This document shows, in pieces, positions 8,882-16,817 of a stretch of 64,000 bases of DNA. The translations under genes and the position numbers were made by a program. The DNA lies in assembly GCF_014697355.1 (NCBI RefSeq), contig NZ_JACJRQ010000002.1, positions 1 through 64,000 of the forward strand, read 5' to 3'. Origin of the DNA: Nostoc calcicola FACHB-3891. Lineage in GTDB: Bacteria; Cyanobacteriota; Cyanobacteriia; Cyanobacteriales; Nostocaceae. Below the pieces are notes generated by a model, which ran no database searches, had not been told where the DNA came from, and worked only from the letters and a program-made list of their open reading frames with translations. Every line of letters starts with the position of its first letter. Positions within the stretch are counted from its first letter, which is position 1.

Positions 8882-9781
8882 TTAAGATTTTTCAGTAAAT
8901 TGTGACTGTGATTTTGAGCGCATATCTTCGCCGACAATCACGTTCAACTGGTCGCCGATTAACATAACAGCAGCGCTCATTGATAGCCAGAGCATTAAAA
9001 CGATCGCAGCCCCAACTGCACCATAGACTTTATTATAATTCCCAAAATTCGCTACATAAAGCCGAAATAGCGCAGATAACATAGCCCAAAAAACAGCTGC
9101 TAAAATTGCTCCAGGCATCATTGGCGTGCCTGAGTTCCATACACTCGGTCCGTAGCGATAGAGAAAGCCAAAAGCAAAAGCAACAATACCTAAAGCTAAA
9201 GGCCAGCGTAACAGCTGCCAAATATCGAATATGAAGATTAAAGAAGTATTTTCACGTGCTACCATTGCCAACAGCCAATCGCTGGTAAAAACTAAGAAAG
9301 AAGCCAATACCAAAAGCAACATAGTACCGATTGTTAATCCCAGAGAAACAAGCTTGGCTTTCCAAAAAGGGCGGATTTGTTCTGGGGGAATTTGATGGAT
9401 TTGGTCGAGGGCTGTCATTGCAGTACTCACCGCGCCAGAAGCAGTCCAAATTGCTAATACAAAGCTCAGAGAAAATAAGCCACTGTTTTTGGAATTGGTA
9501 ATTTCTGTAGTGGCAAAATCACGAATCAGAGCCAAAGCTTGTTCCGGTAAAACTTGACTGAGTTGGGTTGCCAGTTGTTTAAAAGTGTTTTGTAAAGATT
9601 CTGCCAATAAGCCAATCGCTGTGATCAAAGCAAGAATCGCTGGAAACAACGATAACATGGCATTGAAAGCAATTTCCGAGGATAGTCCCAAAAGTCGTGT
9701 TTTGATTGTCCTGGCAAAAGTTTTTTTCAACGTGCGCCAATTGAGGTGACGAAAGAAGCGGACAAAACGAGGCTTGAACAT
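8882..9781 (-). CDS. YihY/BrkB family inner-membrane protein
   Basis: The 299-residue polytopic protein has the hallmark start of the family, LLGLSSEIAFNAMLSLFPAILALITAIGLL, and the conserved FLYRYGPSVWNSGTPMMPGAILAAVFW and NFGNYNKVYGAVGAAIVLMLWLSMSAAVMLIGDQLN segments. Six membrane helices are evident. The family was once misnamed ribonuclease BN; its true role is unresolved, with transport or envelope functions suggested. It lies 137 bases upstream of, and on the same strand as, the DUF4112 gene, so the two may be co-expressed. Confidence 0.9.
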   Translation of the reverse strand: MFKPRFVRFFRHLNWRTLKKTFARTIKTRLLGLSSEIAFNAMLSLFPAILALITAIGLLAESLQNTFKQLATQLSQVLPEQALALIRDFATTEITNSKNSGLFSLSFVLAIWTASGAVSTAMTALDQIHQIPPEQIRPFWKAKLVSLGLTIGTMLLLVLASFLVFTSDWLLAMVARENTSLIFIFDIWQLLRWPLALGIVAFAFGFLYRYGPSVWNSGTPMMPGAILAAVFWAMLSALFRLYVANFGNYNKVYGAVGAAIVLMLWLSMSAAVMLIGDQLNVIVGEDMRSKSQSQFTEKS

Positions 9782-10347
9782 AACTACAGGAATTCATAAC
9801 TCAGATGATATTGGCATATGCAGTTAATATCATGTCCAGTTGAAGACTTATGATTTAGACTGACGGCGGGACGCAAAGAGTTTTTTTGAGCGGTGATTAG
9901 GCAAAGATGATATAAAGCGATCGCTAACTTAATTTCATTGAGTATTGTAACGAAAATCGTGACGTTAGTAAGAGGATATTTGATTTGACGAGGTGATTTT
10001 GGTTACACAAGCGACTTTAACATGAAACCAATCATAATCAAGAACCAATATCCAACGGGCGTTAGGGGTGTATGGCTGTGCTACCCTAGCGCCTTTTGTG
10101 AATAATCATCCTCAAGGCAGAGTATAAAAATAGAAGTTTTATATAAGCGTATTTTTCAGACAGGCTACTGGCTGAATCGTGCAACAAATTTTTATCAGCA
10201 TGGTAATTAAGTTTGCAGAAAATGCAAATGACTCACATAGTTATTGACCTATATCGTATTAAACAAGCGGTGAGTTGAGCAGCCAATCACAAGGCAATCA
10301 ACTAATAGCTAAAATTTCATCAAATCAAAATTACGAGGTTTCTAATT
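9782..10347. other. Leader region of the precursor-peptide cluster
   Basis: No gene is supported. Positions 9826-9920 resemble a second repeat at 29789-29889 (shared ATGTCC and AGACTTAT-ATTTAG segments). A terminator-like hairpin is at 10058-10098. The promoter for the first precursor gene should lie between about 10100 and 10330. Confidence 0.5.
10058..10098 (+). terminator. Terminator-like hairpin upstream of the peptide cluster
   Basis: GGCGTTAGGG (10058-10067) pairs with CCCTAGCGCC (10084-10093), ten pairs with one wobble, followed by TTTT. No gene on this strand ends just before it, so it may end an unannotated short RNA or act as an attenuator about 250 bases before the first precursor gene. 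Confidence 0.5.
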
Positions 10348-10593
10348 ATGTCTCACGTATTGTTTGCAGATTTATCGAACGAGCAACTAGAAGTTGTAGC
10401 TGGTGGTGTTGATTTCCAACTAGATGCAACTTTTTTCGCAGCAAAAGAAAACGTTCTCAATGGCGAAAGTAGTTCCGATCCTAGTGGTAGCGCTGCTAGC
10501 TCCAACGGTAGTTCTACACAGATTGAAACTGCTGGAGTAGCTTTCTTAGCCTTGGGAGCTAGTGACATTCTTAATCTAGAAGCATACAAATAG
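10348..10593 (+). CDS. Double-glycine-leader bacteriocin-like precursor peptide, copy 1
   Basis: The 81-residue peptide has a 20-residue leader ending LSNEQLEVVAGG, the double-glycine cleavage signal recognised by C39 peptidases, and a core of about 61 residues starting VDFQLDATFF. The core is rich in Ser, Gly and Asn (GESSS, SGSAASSNGSS), ends with a hydrophobic AFLALGA segment and has no cysteine. The ribosome site ACGAGG (10333-10338) lies nine bases before the ATG. It is the first of five tandem paralogues upstream of a C39 exporter. It resembles the CTB family of cyanobacterial bacteriocin-like peptides; activity is unproven, and a signalling or adhesion role is possible. Confidence 0.85.
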   Translation: MSHVLFADLSNEQLEVVAGGVDFQLDATFFAAKENVLNGESSSDPSGSAASSNGSSTQIETAGVAFLALGASDILNLEAYK

Positions 10594-10627
10594 TAGGTTA
10601 AGCAGCTAAAAAAGGCAATCAACTAGT

Positions 10628-10724
10628 ACGTGAGTTCGATGATAATAGTTTGATGAAAATACTTAGAGATTTTATCTCTAATACTAAAAAATCAAATTTA
10701 AACTTCTCAATCACGAACTTACTT
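10628..10724. repeat. Inter-gene stem-loop, spacer 1
   Basis: The left arm ACGTGAGTTCG (10628-10638) faces a degraded right arm CGAACTTACTT (10714-10724). Inside is a perfect hairpin, TTAGAGAT/ATCTCTAA (10663-10681). The layout matches the other spacers of the array. Confidence 0.8.
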
Positions 10725-10771
10725 TACTAATAGTTCAAATTTTTGAAATCAAAATTACGAGGTTTCTAATT

Positions 10772-11005
10772 ATGTCTCACGCATTGTTTACAGATTTATC
10801 GAACGAGCAACTAGAAGTTGTAGCTGGTGGTGTTGATTTTCAACTAGATGCAACTTTTTTCGCAGCAAAAGAAAACGTTCTTAATGGCGAAAGCAGTTCC
10901 GATCCCAGTGGTAGCGCTGCTAGCTCCAACGGTAGCTCTACACAGATTGAAACTGCTGGAATAGCTTTCTTAGCCTTGGGAGCTCACGATCTTCCTAAGA
11001 TTTAA
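10772..11005 (+). CDS. Double-glycine-leader bacteriocin-like precursor peptide, copy 2
   Basis: The 77-residue paralogue is nearly identical to copy 1 through the leader (LSNEQLEVVAGG) and most of the core, and ends earlier (LGAHDLPKI). DNA identity extends into both flanks, including the ACGAGGTTTCTAATT ribosome-site segment, which indicates recent tandem duplication. No cysteine is present. Differences from copy 1 are concentrated in the last ten residues, as if the C-terminus is the variable part. Confidence 0.85.
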   Translation: MSHALFTDLSNEQLEVVAGGVDFQLDATFFAAKENVLNGESSSDPSGSAASSNGSSTQIETAGIAFLALGAHDLPKI

Positions 11006-11054
11006 AAAGGATACAGCTATTAGGCTAAACAGCTAAAAAAGGCAATGAACTGAT

Positions 11055-11151
11055 ACGTGAGTTCGATGATAATAGTTTGATGAAAATACTTAGAGGTTTT
11101 ATCTCTAATACTAAAAAATCAAATTTAAACTTCTCAATCATGAACTCACGT
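11055..11151. repeat. Inter-gene stem-loop, spacer 2
   Basis: ACGTGAGTTC (11055-11064) is exactly inverted at 11142-11151. An inner hairpin TTAGAG/CTCTAA lies at 11090-11108. Confidence 0.85.
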
Positions 11152-11198
11152 TAATAGTAACTTAAGTTTTTGAAATCAAAATTACGAGGTTTCTAACT

Positions 11199-11438
11199 AT
11201 GTCTCAGGTATTGTTTACAGAATTATCAAACGAGCAACTAGAAGTTGTAGCTGGTGGTGTTGATTTTCAAATAGATGCAACTTTTTACACAGCACACCAA
11301 AATGTTCTCAATGGTGAAAGTAGTTCCGATCCTAGTGGTAGCGCTGCTAGCTCTAACGGTAGTTCTACACAGATTGCAACTGCTGGACTAGCTTTCTTAG
11401 CCTTGGGAGCTCATGACATTCCTGAGGTTGAACTTTAG
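11199..11438 (+). CDS. Double-glycine-leader bacteriocin-like precursor peptide, copy 3
   Basis: The 79-residue paralogue has leader LSNEQLEVVAGG and core VDFQIDATFYTAHQNVLNG. It differs from copies 1 and 2 in the first part of the core (FYTAHQ instead of FFAAKE) and at the C-terminus (HDIPEVEL), while the Ser/Gly/Asn-rich middle is conserved. The same ribosome-site context (TTACGAGGTTTCTAACT) precedes the ATG. Confidence 0.85.
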   Translation: MSQVLFTELSNEQLEVVAGGVDFQIDATFYTAHQNVLNGESSSDPSGSAASSNGSSTQIATAGLAFLALGAHDIPEVEL

Positions 11439-11468
11439 GTTAAGCAGCTAAAAAAGCAATGAATTCAT

Positions 11469-11565
11469 ACGTGAGTTCGATGAAAATAATTTGATGAAAA
11501 AAATTAGAGCTTTTATCTCTAATATTAAAAAATCAGATTTTTACTTCTCAATTACGAACTCACGT
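11469..11565. repeat. Inter-gene stem-loop, spacer 3
   Basis: ACGTGAGTTCG (11469-11479) is exactly inverted at 11555-11565 (11 bp). An inner hairpin TTAGAG/CTCTAA spans 11504-11522. Confidence 0.85.
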
Positions 11566-11612
11566 TACTAATAGTTCAAATTTTTCAAATCAAAACTACA
11601 AGGCTTCTAATT

Positions 11613-11864
11613 ATGTCTCACGTATTGTTTACAGATTTATCCAACGAGCAACTAGAAGTTGTAGCTGGTGGTGTTGATTTTCAACTAGATGCAACTTTTT
11701 TCGCAGCAAAAGAAAACATTCTCAATGGCGAAAGCAGTTCTGGTCCTCATGGTAGCGCTGCTAGCTCTAACGGTAGTTCTACAGATATTGCAACTGCTGG
11801 AATAGCTTTCTTAGCCTTGGATGCTCATGAAATTATTGAACTTTCAGAAGCATACGGCCATTAA
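11613..11864 (+). CDS. Double-glycine-leader bacteriocin-like precursor peptide, copy 4
   Basis: The 83-residue paralogue is close to copies 1 and 2 but has SSSGPHGSAASS in place of SSSDPSGSAASS, a TDIATAG segment, and a longer tail (LDAHEIIELSEAYGH). The leader and cleavage site (VVAGG) are unchanged. The ribosome-site region has one change (TACAAGG rather than TACGAGG). Confidence 0.85.
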   Translation: MSHVLFTDLSNEQLEVVAGGVDFQLDATFFAAKENILNGESSSGPHGSAASSNGSSTDIATAGIAFLALDAHEIIELSEAYGH

Positions 11865-11895
11865 GTTGAAAAATTAAAAACAGCAATCAATTAAT

Positions 11896-11989
11896 ACGTG
11901 AGTTTGATGAAAATATTTTAGTAAAAAGAATTGTCTTTAATTCTTAAAACTTAAATTACCATATTTATTATGGTAATGCGAACTCACGT
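11896..11989. repeat. Inter-gene stem-loop, spacer 4 (different inner hairpin)
   Basis: ACGTGAGTTTG (11896-11906) faces CGAACTCACGT (11979-11989). The inner hairpin is unrelated in sequence to the other spacers: ATTACCATA pairs with TATGGTAAT (11955-11977). The outer arms are kept while the inner loop is replaced. Confidence 0.85.
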
Positions 11990-12036
11990 AACTAATGCTA
12001 AAATTTCATCGAATTAAAATTACGAGGTTTGCAGCT

Positions 12037-12282
12037 ATGTCTGGTGAATTGTTTACAGATTTATCTGATGAAAAATTAGAGGTTGTAGCTGGTGGTACTG
12101 ATTTTGCAATAAATGCCACTTTTTACGAAGCCAGTGAAAATATTCTCAGCGGTAGTAGTTATTCTGGTCCAAATGGTAGCACTGCGAGTTCTTATGGTAA
12201 ATCTACAAATATTAAGACTGCTGGGTTAGCGTTTTTAGCTTTAGATGCGAATCACATTTTTGATGCTTTAAAATATCAATAA
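12037..12282 (+). CDS. Double-glycine-leader bacteriocin-like precursor peptide, copy 5 (divergent)
   Basis: The 81-residue paralogue is the most divergent. Its leader is LSDEKLEVVAGG and its core is TDFAINATFYEASENILSG, with SYSGPNGSTASSYGKST in the middle. The start is the ATG at 12037 after TACGAGGTTTGCAGCT; an upstream in-frame start at 11995 would add 14 residues ahead of the canonical leader and is rejected. The upstream flank resembles that of copy 1 (shared AAAATTTCATC...AAAATTACGAGG), so copies 1 and 5 may represent the original ends of the array. A terminator follows at 12373. Confidence 0.85.
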   Translation: MSGELFTDLSDEKLEVVAGGTDFAINATFYEASENILSGSSYSGPNGSTASSYGKSTNIKTAGLAFLALDANHIFDALKYQ

Positions 12283-12620
12283 AAAATCTATTGAGGTGTT
12301 GGTTAAAATCTCAGCATCTGCGACATAACTTTATCGGCACACTTGAACATAAATTGAGCCAAAAATTTCCAGAGATGATCCATAATAATACGATTATATG
12401 GATCATCTTTTGTTCAGTATATTCTGAATTCAGAAGTCATAAGTAAGTTTTAATAATTCCAACAACATAACAACAGACTGACAAAATTTCATAGTTTAGT
12501 ACCGCTTTGCTTCAATTTAAGGTTGCAAAATTAGTTAGTTTTTGATTTCTCAAATTTTGTAAGATGTAATTTCCTTTTTGCGGTGCGGCGCTATTTGTCA
12601 TTATGTAGAGTAATTTACCT
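12283..12620. other. Intergenic region between precursors and exporter
   Basis: It holds the terminator of the precursor array (12373-12411) and then AT-rich sequence up to the exporter start. A GAATTCAGAAGTCA repeat fragment lies at about 12426. The exporter probably has its own promoter here, so it may be expressed separately from the peptides. Confidence 0.5.
12373..12411 (+). terminator. Rho-independent terminator of the precursor array
   Basis: AGATGATCCATA (12373-12384) pairs perfectly with TATGGATCATCT (12397-12408), followed by TTTTG. It lies about 90 bases after the fifth precursor gene. Confidence 0.8.
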
Positions 12621-14771
12621 ATGAAATACCAGTTTGTGAAACAGCATAGCAAAGAAGATTGTGGAGCTGCTTGTCTTGCTGCTATTGCTAAATATTACGG
12701 ACGTACTTTTACTCTCAGCCGCATTAGGGAAGCGGTAGGTACTGGACAATTTGGAACTACTTTATTGGGGCTGAAACGTGGAGCAGAAACACTTGGGTTT
12801 AATGCTCGTCCAGTGAAAACTTCGCCGGAACTTCTCAATCGAATGAATGAAGCACCGCTACCGGCAATTATTCACTGGAAAGGAAATCATTGGGTTGTTT
12901 TATATGGGAAGAAAGGCAAAAAATGTTTAGTTGCAGATCCAGCGGTAGGTGTGCGTTATCTTTCTCAACAAGAGATAGCAGAAGGCTGGACAGATTGGTT
13001 AATACTTTTATTAGAACCCGATCCAATACGCTTTTTTGCCCAAGAGGATGATAAAGTTGGGGGATTTTGGCGTTTTTTCAAACGTGTTTGGATTTATCGC
13101 GGGATTTTAGCTCAAGTTTTACCTTTGAATTTAACGTTGGGTTTGCTATCCTTAGCTTCTCCTTTTTTGCTACAAATTCTTACTGATGATGTGTTGGTAC
13201 GAGGTGATACAAAATTACTGACTACTGTAGCGATCGCTGTGGTAGTAATGAATGTTGTTTCTCGTAGTCTTTCGTTTGTACAATCTAACTTAATTGCTCA
13301 TTTTGCCCAACGTCTGCAATTAGGTCTAGTTCTGGAATTTGGGCGGCAAATTTTACGATTACCCCTTTCTTATTACGAAGCCAGACGTAGCGGTGAAATT
13401 GTCAGCCGTCTACGAGATATTAACCAGATTAATCAGTTAGTTGCTAACTTAATTATCAGTTTACCCAGTCAATTTTTTATTGCGCTAATTTCTTTTAGCT
13501 TCATGGTTTTCTATAGCTGGAAACTCACAGTAGTTGCTGTATTCATTGCTGTGATGATGAGCTTATCTACCATAGTATTCCAGCCGACTTTGCGGCAAAA
13601 AACTCGTGAACTTTTAGTTCAAGAAGCAGAAACGCAAGGGGTTTTAGTAGAAACATTTAAAGGCGCTCTGACTCTGAAAACTACTACATCTAGACCACAA
13701 TTTTGGGACGAATTTCAAAGCCGATTTGCTCGTCTGGCTAACGTGACATTTAGCACAATTCAAATTGGAATTATCAATAATACTTTTTCTGGCTTTGTTG
13801 CGGGTATTGGTGGCGTAATTTTGCTTTGGTTCGGTGGTAATTTAGTGATTAATCCAGCAGAAAACCTCAGCATCGGTCAACTGCTTGCTTTTAACTCAAT
13901 GAATGGTAATTTCCTGGGCTTAATTGCTACTTTAATTAGTTTTGTCGAGGAATTTACGCGGGCAAAAACAGCTACACAACGCCTCACAGAAGTGATAGAC
14001 GCCACTGCTGAAAATGAGGGCGATGAGATAAAGCCTTTTGCTGAATTTCCTAGTGATGCTGATATAGTTTGCACAAATATTAACTTTCACTATGCTGGTC
14101 GCCTTGACTTAATAGATAACTTTTCTTTAACAATTCCTGGAGGAAAAGTTATTGCCATTATCGGCAAATCTGGTTGTGGTAAAAGTACTTTAGCGAAATT
14201 GATTGCTGGGTTATATCCACTGCAATCTGGGAATATTCGTATTGGACTTTATAATATCCAAGATCTTTCTCTTGATTGTTTACGTCAACAGGTAGTTCTT
14301 GTTCCTCAAGAGCCTCATTTTTGGAGTCGTTCGATTGTCGAAAACTTTCGTTTAGGGGCACCACAGGTTACATTTGAGGAAATTGTAAGAGCTTGTCAAG
14401 TAGCTGAAGCGGATGAATTTATTAATAATTTGCCTGATAAATATCAAACTATTTTAGGTGAATTTGGTGCAAATATTTCTGGTGGGCAACGTCAAAGATT
14501 GGCAATAGCAAGAGCAATTGTTACAGATCCGCCAGTTTTGATTTTGGATGAATCTACTGGTGGACTAGATCCGGTAAGTGAAGCACAAGTTTTGGACAAA
14601 TTATTTAAGCACCGTTGGAGTAAAACTACGATTTTAATTACTCACCGTCCGAAGGTGGTTAATCGAGCTGATTGGATTGTATTGCTAGATCGAGGTAAGT
14701 TAAAGCTTCAAGGTTCTTTGGAAGATTTGCGAACAAAACCAGGAGACCATATAGATTTTTTGATTCCTTGA
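12621..14771 (+). CDS. Peptidase-containing ABC transporter (C39 bacteriocin exporter)
   Basis: The 716-residue protein has the three-part PCAT architecture. Residues 1-130 are a C39 cysteine peptidase with catalytic Cys14 in KEDCGAACLA, His90 in GNHWVVLYG and Asp106 in VADPAVG. Residues about 160-440 are the six-helix ABC exporter membrane domain. Residues about 490-716 are the ATPase with Walker A GKSGCGKST, signature ISGGQRQRL, Walker B LILDEST and switch His in LITHRP. The peptidase would cut the precursor leaders after GG while the transporter exports the core across the inner membrane. Its place after five GG-leader genes and before an HlyD-type gene supports this. All catalytic residues are intact. 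Confidence 0.93.
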   Translation: MKYQFVKQHSKEDCGAACLAAIAKYYGRTFTLSRIREAVGTGQFGTTLLGLKRGAETLGFNARPVKTSPELLNRMNEAPLPAIIHWKGNHWVVLYGKKGKKCLVADPAVGVRYLSQQEIAEGWTDWLILLLEPDPIRFFAQEDDKVGGFWRFFKRVWIYRGILAQVLPLNLTLGLLSLASPFLLQILTDDVLVRGDTKLLTTVAIAVVVMNVVSRSLSFVQSNLIAHFAQRLQLGLVLEFGRQILRLPLSYYEARRSGEIVSRLRDINQINQLVANLIISLPSQFFIALISFSFMVFYSWKLTVVAVFIAVMMSLSTIVFQPTLRQKTRELLVQEAETQGVLVETFKGALTLKTTTSRPQFWDEFQSRFARLANVTFSTIQIGIINNTFSGFVAGIGGVILLWFGGNLVINPAENLSIGQLLAFNSMNGNFLGLIATLISFVEEFTRAKTATQRLTEVIDATAENEGDEIKPFAEFPSDADIVCTNINFHYAGRLDLIDNFSLTIPGGKVIAIIGKSGCGKSTLAKLIAGLYPLQSGNIRIGLYNIQDLSLDCLRQQVVLVPQEPHFWSRSIVENFRLGAPQVTFEEIVRACQVAEADEFINNLPDKYQTILGEFGANISGGQRQRLAIARAIVTDPPVLILDESTGGLDPVSEAQVLDKLFKHRWSKTTILITHRPKVVNRADWIVLLDRGKLKLQGSLEDLRTKPGDHIDFLIP

Positions 14772-14787
14772 AGAAGAGGTCAGAATT

Positions 14788-15021
14788 CAGAATTCAGGAG
14801 TCAGAATGGGCTACGCCTCGCTGCGCTAACAGAATTCAGATAAGGTTATTGGTGTAGATAATTGGTCTAGAGAAGACGCGATAAATCGCATCTCTACATG
14901 AGGGTTTTGTTGCTCATTCTAAACTGTATCGATCTATAGGTATTCTCTTAAATTGGCTAACTCTACAAAATTAATTCTGTTAGCGCAGCTGGGCGTAGCC
15001 CATTCTGACTTCTGAATTCTG
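14788..15021. repeat. Inverted-repeat element between exporter and HlyD genes
   Basis: A 49-bp arm (14788-14836) is repeated in inverted orientation at 14973-15021 with only a few mismatches, enclosing 136 bp. The arms contain CAGAATTCAG, GGGCTACGCC and GCTGCGCTAACAGAATT. A solo half-copy lies at 18298-18346. The structure is that of a small MITE-like element or a repeat-built hairpin. Confidence 0.75.
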
Positions 15022-15051
15022 ACTACTTCTTGTTCAATTATTAGGAGAAAT

Positions 15052-16455
15052 ATGCTTTACACTCATAATCAAAAGTTTCTACCATCACTTCAAAAGGATG
15101 AATTTCTTCCTCCTATTAGTACTTGGACATCTTTAGCTGGAGTGTTTCTCGTTGGAACCATTGGTTCTGCGATCGCTCTTTCTTCATGGATTAAATACAA
15201 TGTCATGGTGGAAACTGCTGCTACTGTTCGTCCCATAGGCGACACGAAGCTAGTGCAACCAGAAATGGAGGGGACTGTTGAAAGTATTTTTGTGAAAGAA
15301 AATCAAGTTGTTAAAAAGGGAGAAGTCATTGCTCGTTTGGATACGCGGCAATTGCAAATCAAAAAAAGTCAACTCCAAGGCAATATTGAACAAAGCAGAT
15401 TACAGGTAATTCAAATTGATTCGCAAGTTGCTATTTTAGATACTCAGATCTTGGCTGAAAAAAGATTCATAGAACGGACTATTTCTTCTGCAAAAGCAGA
15501 TTTGGGGCGCAACGAACGAGAGTATCAAGAAAGAAAAGTTGCTACTCAAAGTGAATTGTTGGTTTCCCAAGCCAGCTTGCAAAAAGCCAGGGCTAATTTG
15601 CAAAAAGCTCAAGCAGATTTAGACTTTGCTAAAATGGATAGCGATCGCTATGAACAATTAGCAGAAGTTGGAGCAATTGGTCGGCGTGAATTTGAGCAGA
15701 AAAAACTAGTTGTTGAGCAGACTAAATTAATACTCGAATCGGAAAAAATATCTATTGAAATTGCTCAAGCTAAACTGCAATCAGCCCAAGCTATAGTCAA
15801 TCCGAGTATGGCAAGGATTGCGATCGCCGAAGAACGCGTTTCCCAAGAAATTGCTCGAGGTGAAGCAACTATCGCTACTTTAAACAAAGAAAAACAAGGT
15901 TTAATACAGCGGCGAGTCGAAATGCAAACCCAAATCAAGCAATATCAAAAAGAACTTCAACAAATCGAAACTCAACTGCAAAACAGCATTATTCGCGCCA
16001 CTAGCGACGGTACAATTCTCAAGCTCAATTTGCGAAACCCTGGTCAAGTTGTGGGTATTAGCGAATCTATTGCTGAAATCGTTCCTCGAAATGCTGCTTT
16101 AGTAATTAAAGCGATGATTCCTACCGCAGAAATTCAAAAAGTTGCAGTTGGTCAAAAAGTGCAATTGCGAATTGACGCCTGCCCATATCCTGATTATGGT
16201 ACTCTCAAAGCAGTTGTCAGTGGCATTTCTCCAGATGTAATTACACCCGTAGGTAGCAATATCAATGCTGCTACATCAACTGCTGTTGCTGGTTATTTTG
16301 AAGCAACAATTCAACCCGAAGTGCTAAAATTTGGCAACGGTACTCTTCAGTGTCATATCCAATCAGGGATGAATGCAAAAGCTAATATTATCTCCCAAGA
16401 AGAGACAGCATTACAATTTATGCTGAGAAAAGCAAGATTAATCACTGATATTTAA
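15052..16455 (+). CDS. HlyD family secretion protein (membrane fusion/adaptor subunit)
   Basis: The 467-residue protein has a short cytoplasmic N-terminus, one membrane helix at about residues 25-46 and a lipoyl-like half (GTVESIFVKENQVVKKGEVIARLD). A long coiled coil follows (about 110-330, rich in K, Q and A heptads), then the second lipoyl half (IRATSDGTILKLNLRNPGQVV) and a beta-barrel domain. It would bridge the C39 ABC exporter and a TolC-like outer-membrane channel, which is not encoded here. A good ribosome site (TAGGAG) lies four bases before the ATG. It lies 280 bases after the exporter, separated by an inverted-repeat element. Confidence 0.92.
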   Translation: MLYTHNQKFLPSLQKDEFLPPISTWTSLAGVFLVGTIGSAIALSSWIKYNVMVETAATVRPIGDTKLVQPEMEGTVESIFVKENQVVKKGEVIARLDTRQLQIKKSQLQGNIEQSRLQVIQIDSQVAILDTQILAEKRFIERTISSAKADLGRNEREYQERKVATQSELLVSQASLQKARANLQKAQADLDFAKMDSDRYEQLAEVGAIGRREFEQKKLVVEQTKLILESEKISIEIAQAKLQSAQAIVNPSMARIAIAEERVSQEIARGEATIATLNKEKQGLIQRRVEMQTQIKQYQKELQQIETQLQNSIIRATSDGTILKLNLRNPGQVVGISESIAEIVPRNAALVIKAMIPTAEIQKVAVGQKVQLRIDACPYPDYGTLKAVVSGISPDVITPVGSNINAATSTAVAGYFEATIQPEVLKFGNGTLQCHIQSGMNAKANIISQEETALQFMLRKARLITDI

Positions 16456-16817
16456 TAACTAAAAAGTAGCAAATTAGGACTTCTGAATTCTGAATTTTGC
16501 TGTCCCCATCTAATGTGTAGTATTTACCCATCATAACTCCTTCTTCCCTGTTGATGTCAGGGAAGAGAGTTTTGTCTTTTTTAAATGTAGCGACAACGAG
16601 AAATTTAATATTAAATGGGTTAATGATACATTATAAAGTCTTGATAAATTATCGCGGCACTTTTTGGCAATTATTTTGTACACGTTGGCATTTTTTTGGC
16701 ATAAATATGCCGTGGGTTGCATATAACTTTTTTCTTATGCTACTAAAATAGCTGACATAACTATATTATGTGAGCCTGAAATTATGTCCGAAAATTATAC
16801 TTTGAATTGTCTACGTT
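16456..16817. other. Intergenic region after HlyD gene
   Basis: No gene is supported. It contains a short GAATTCTGAATTTTG repeat fragment near 16481-16500 and AT-rich sequence. Short open frames here have no protein-like composition. Confidence 0.5.
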
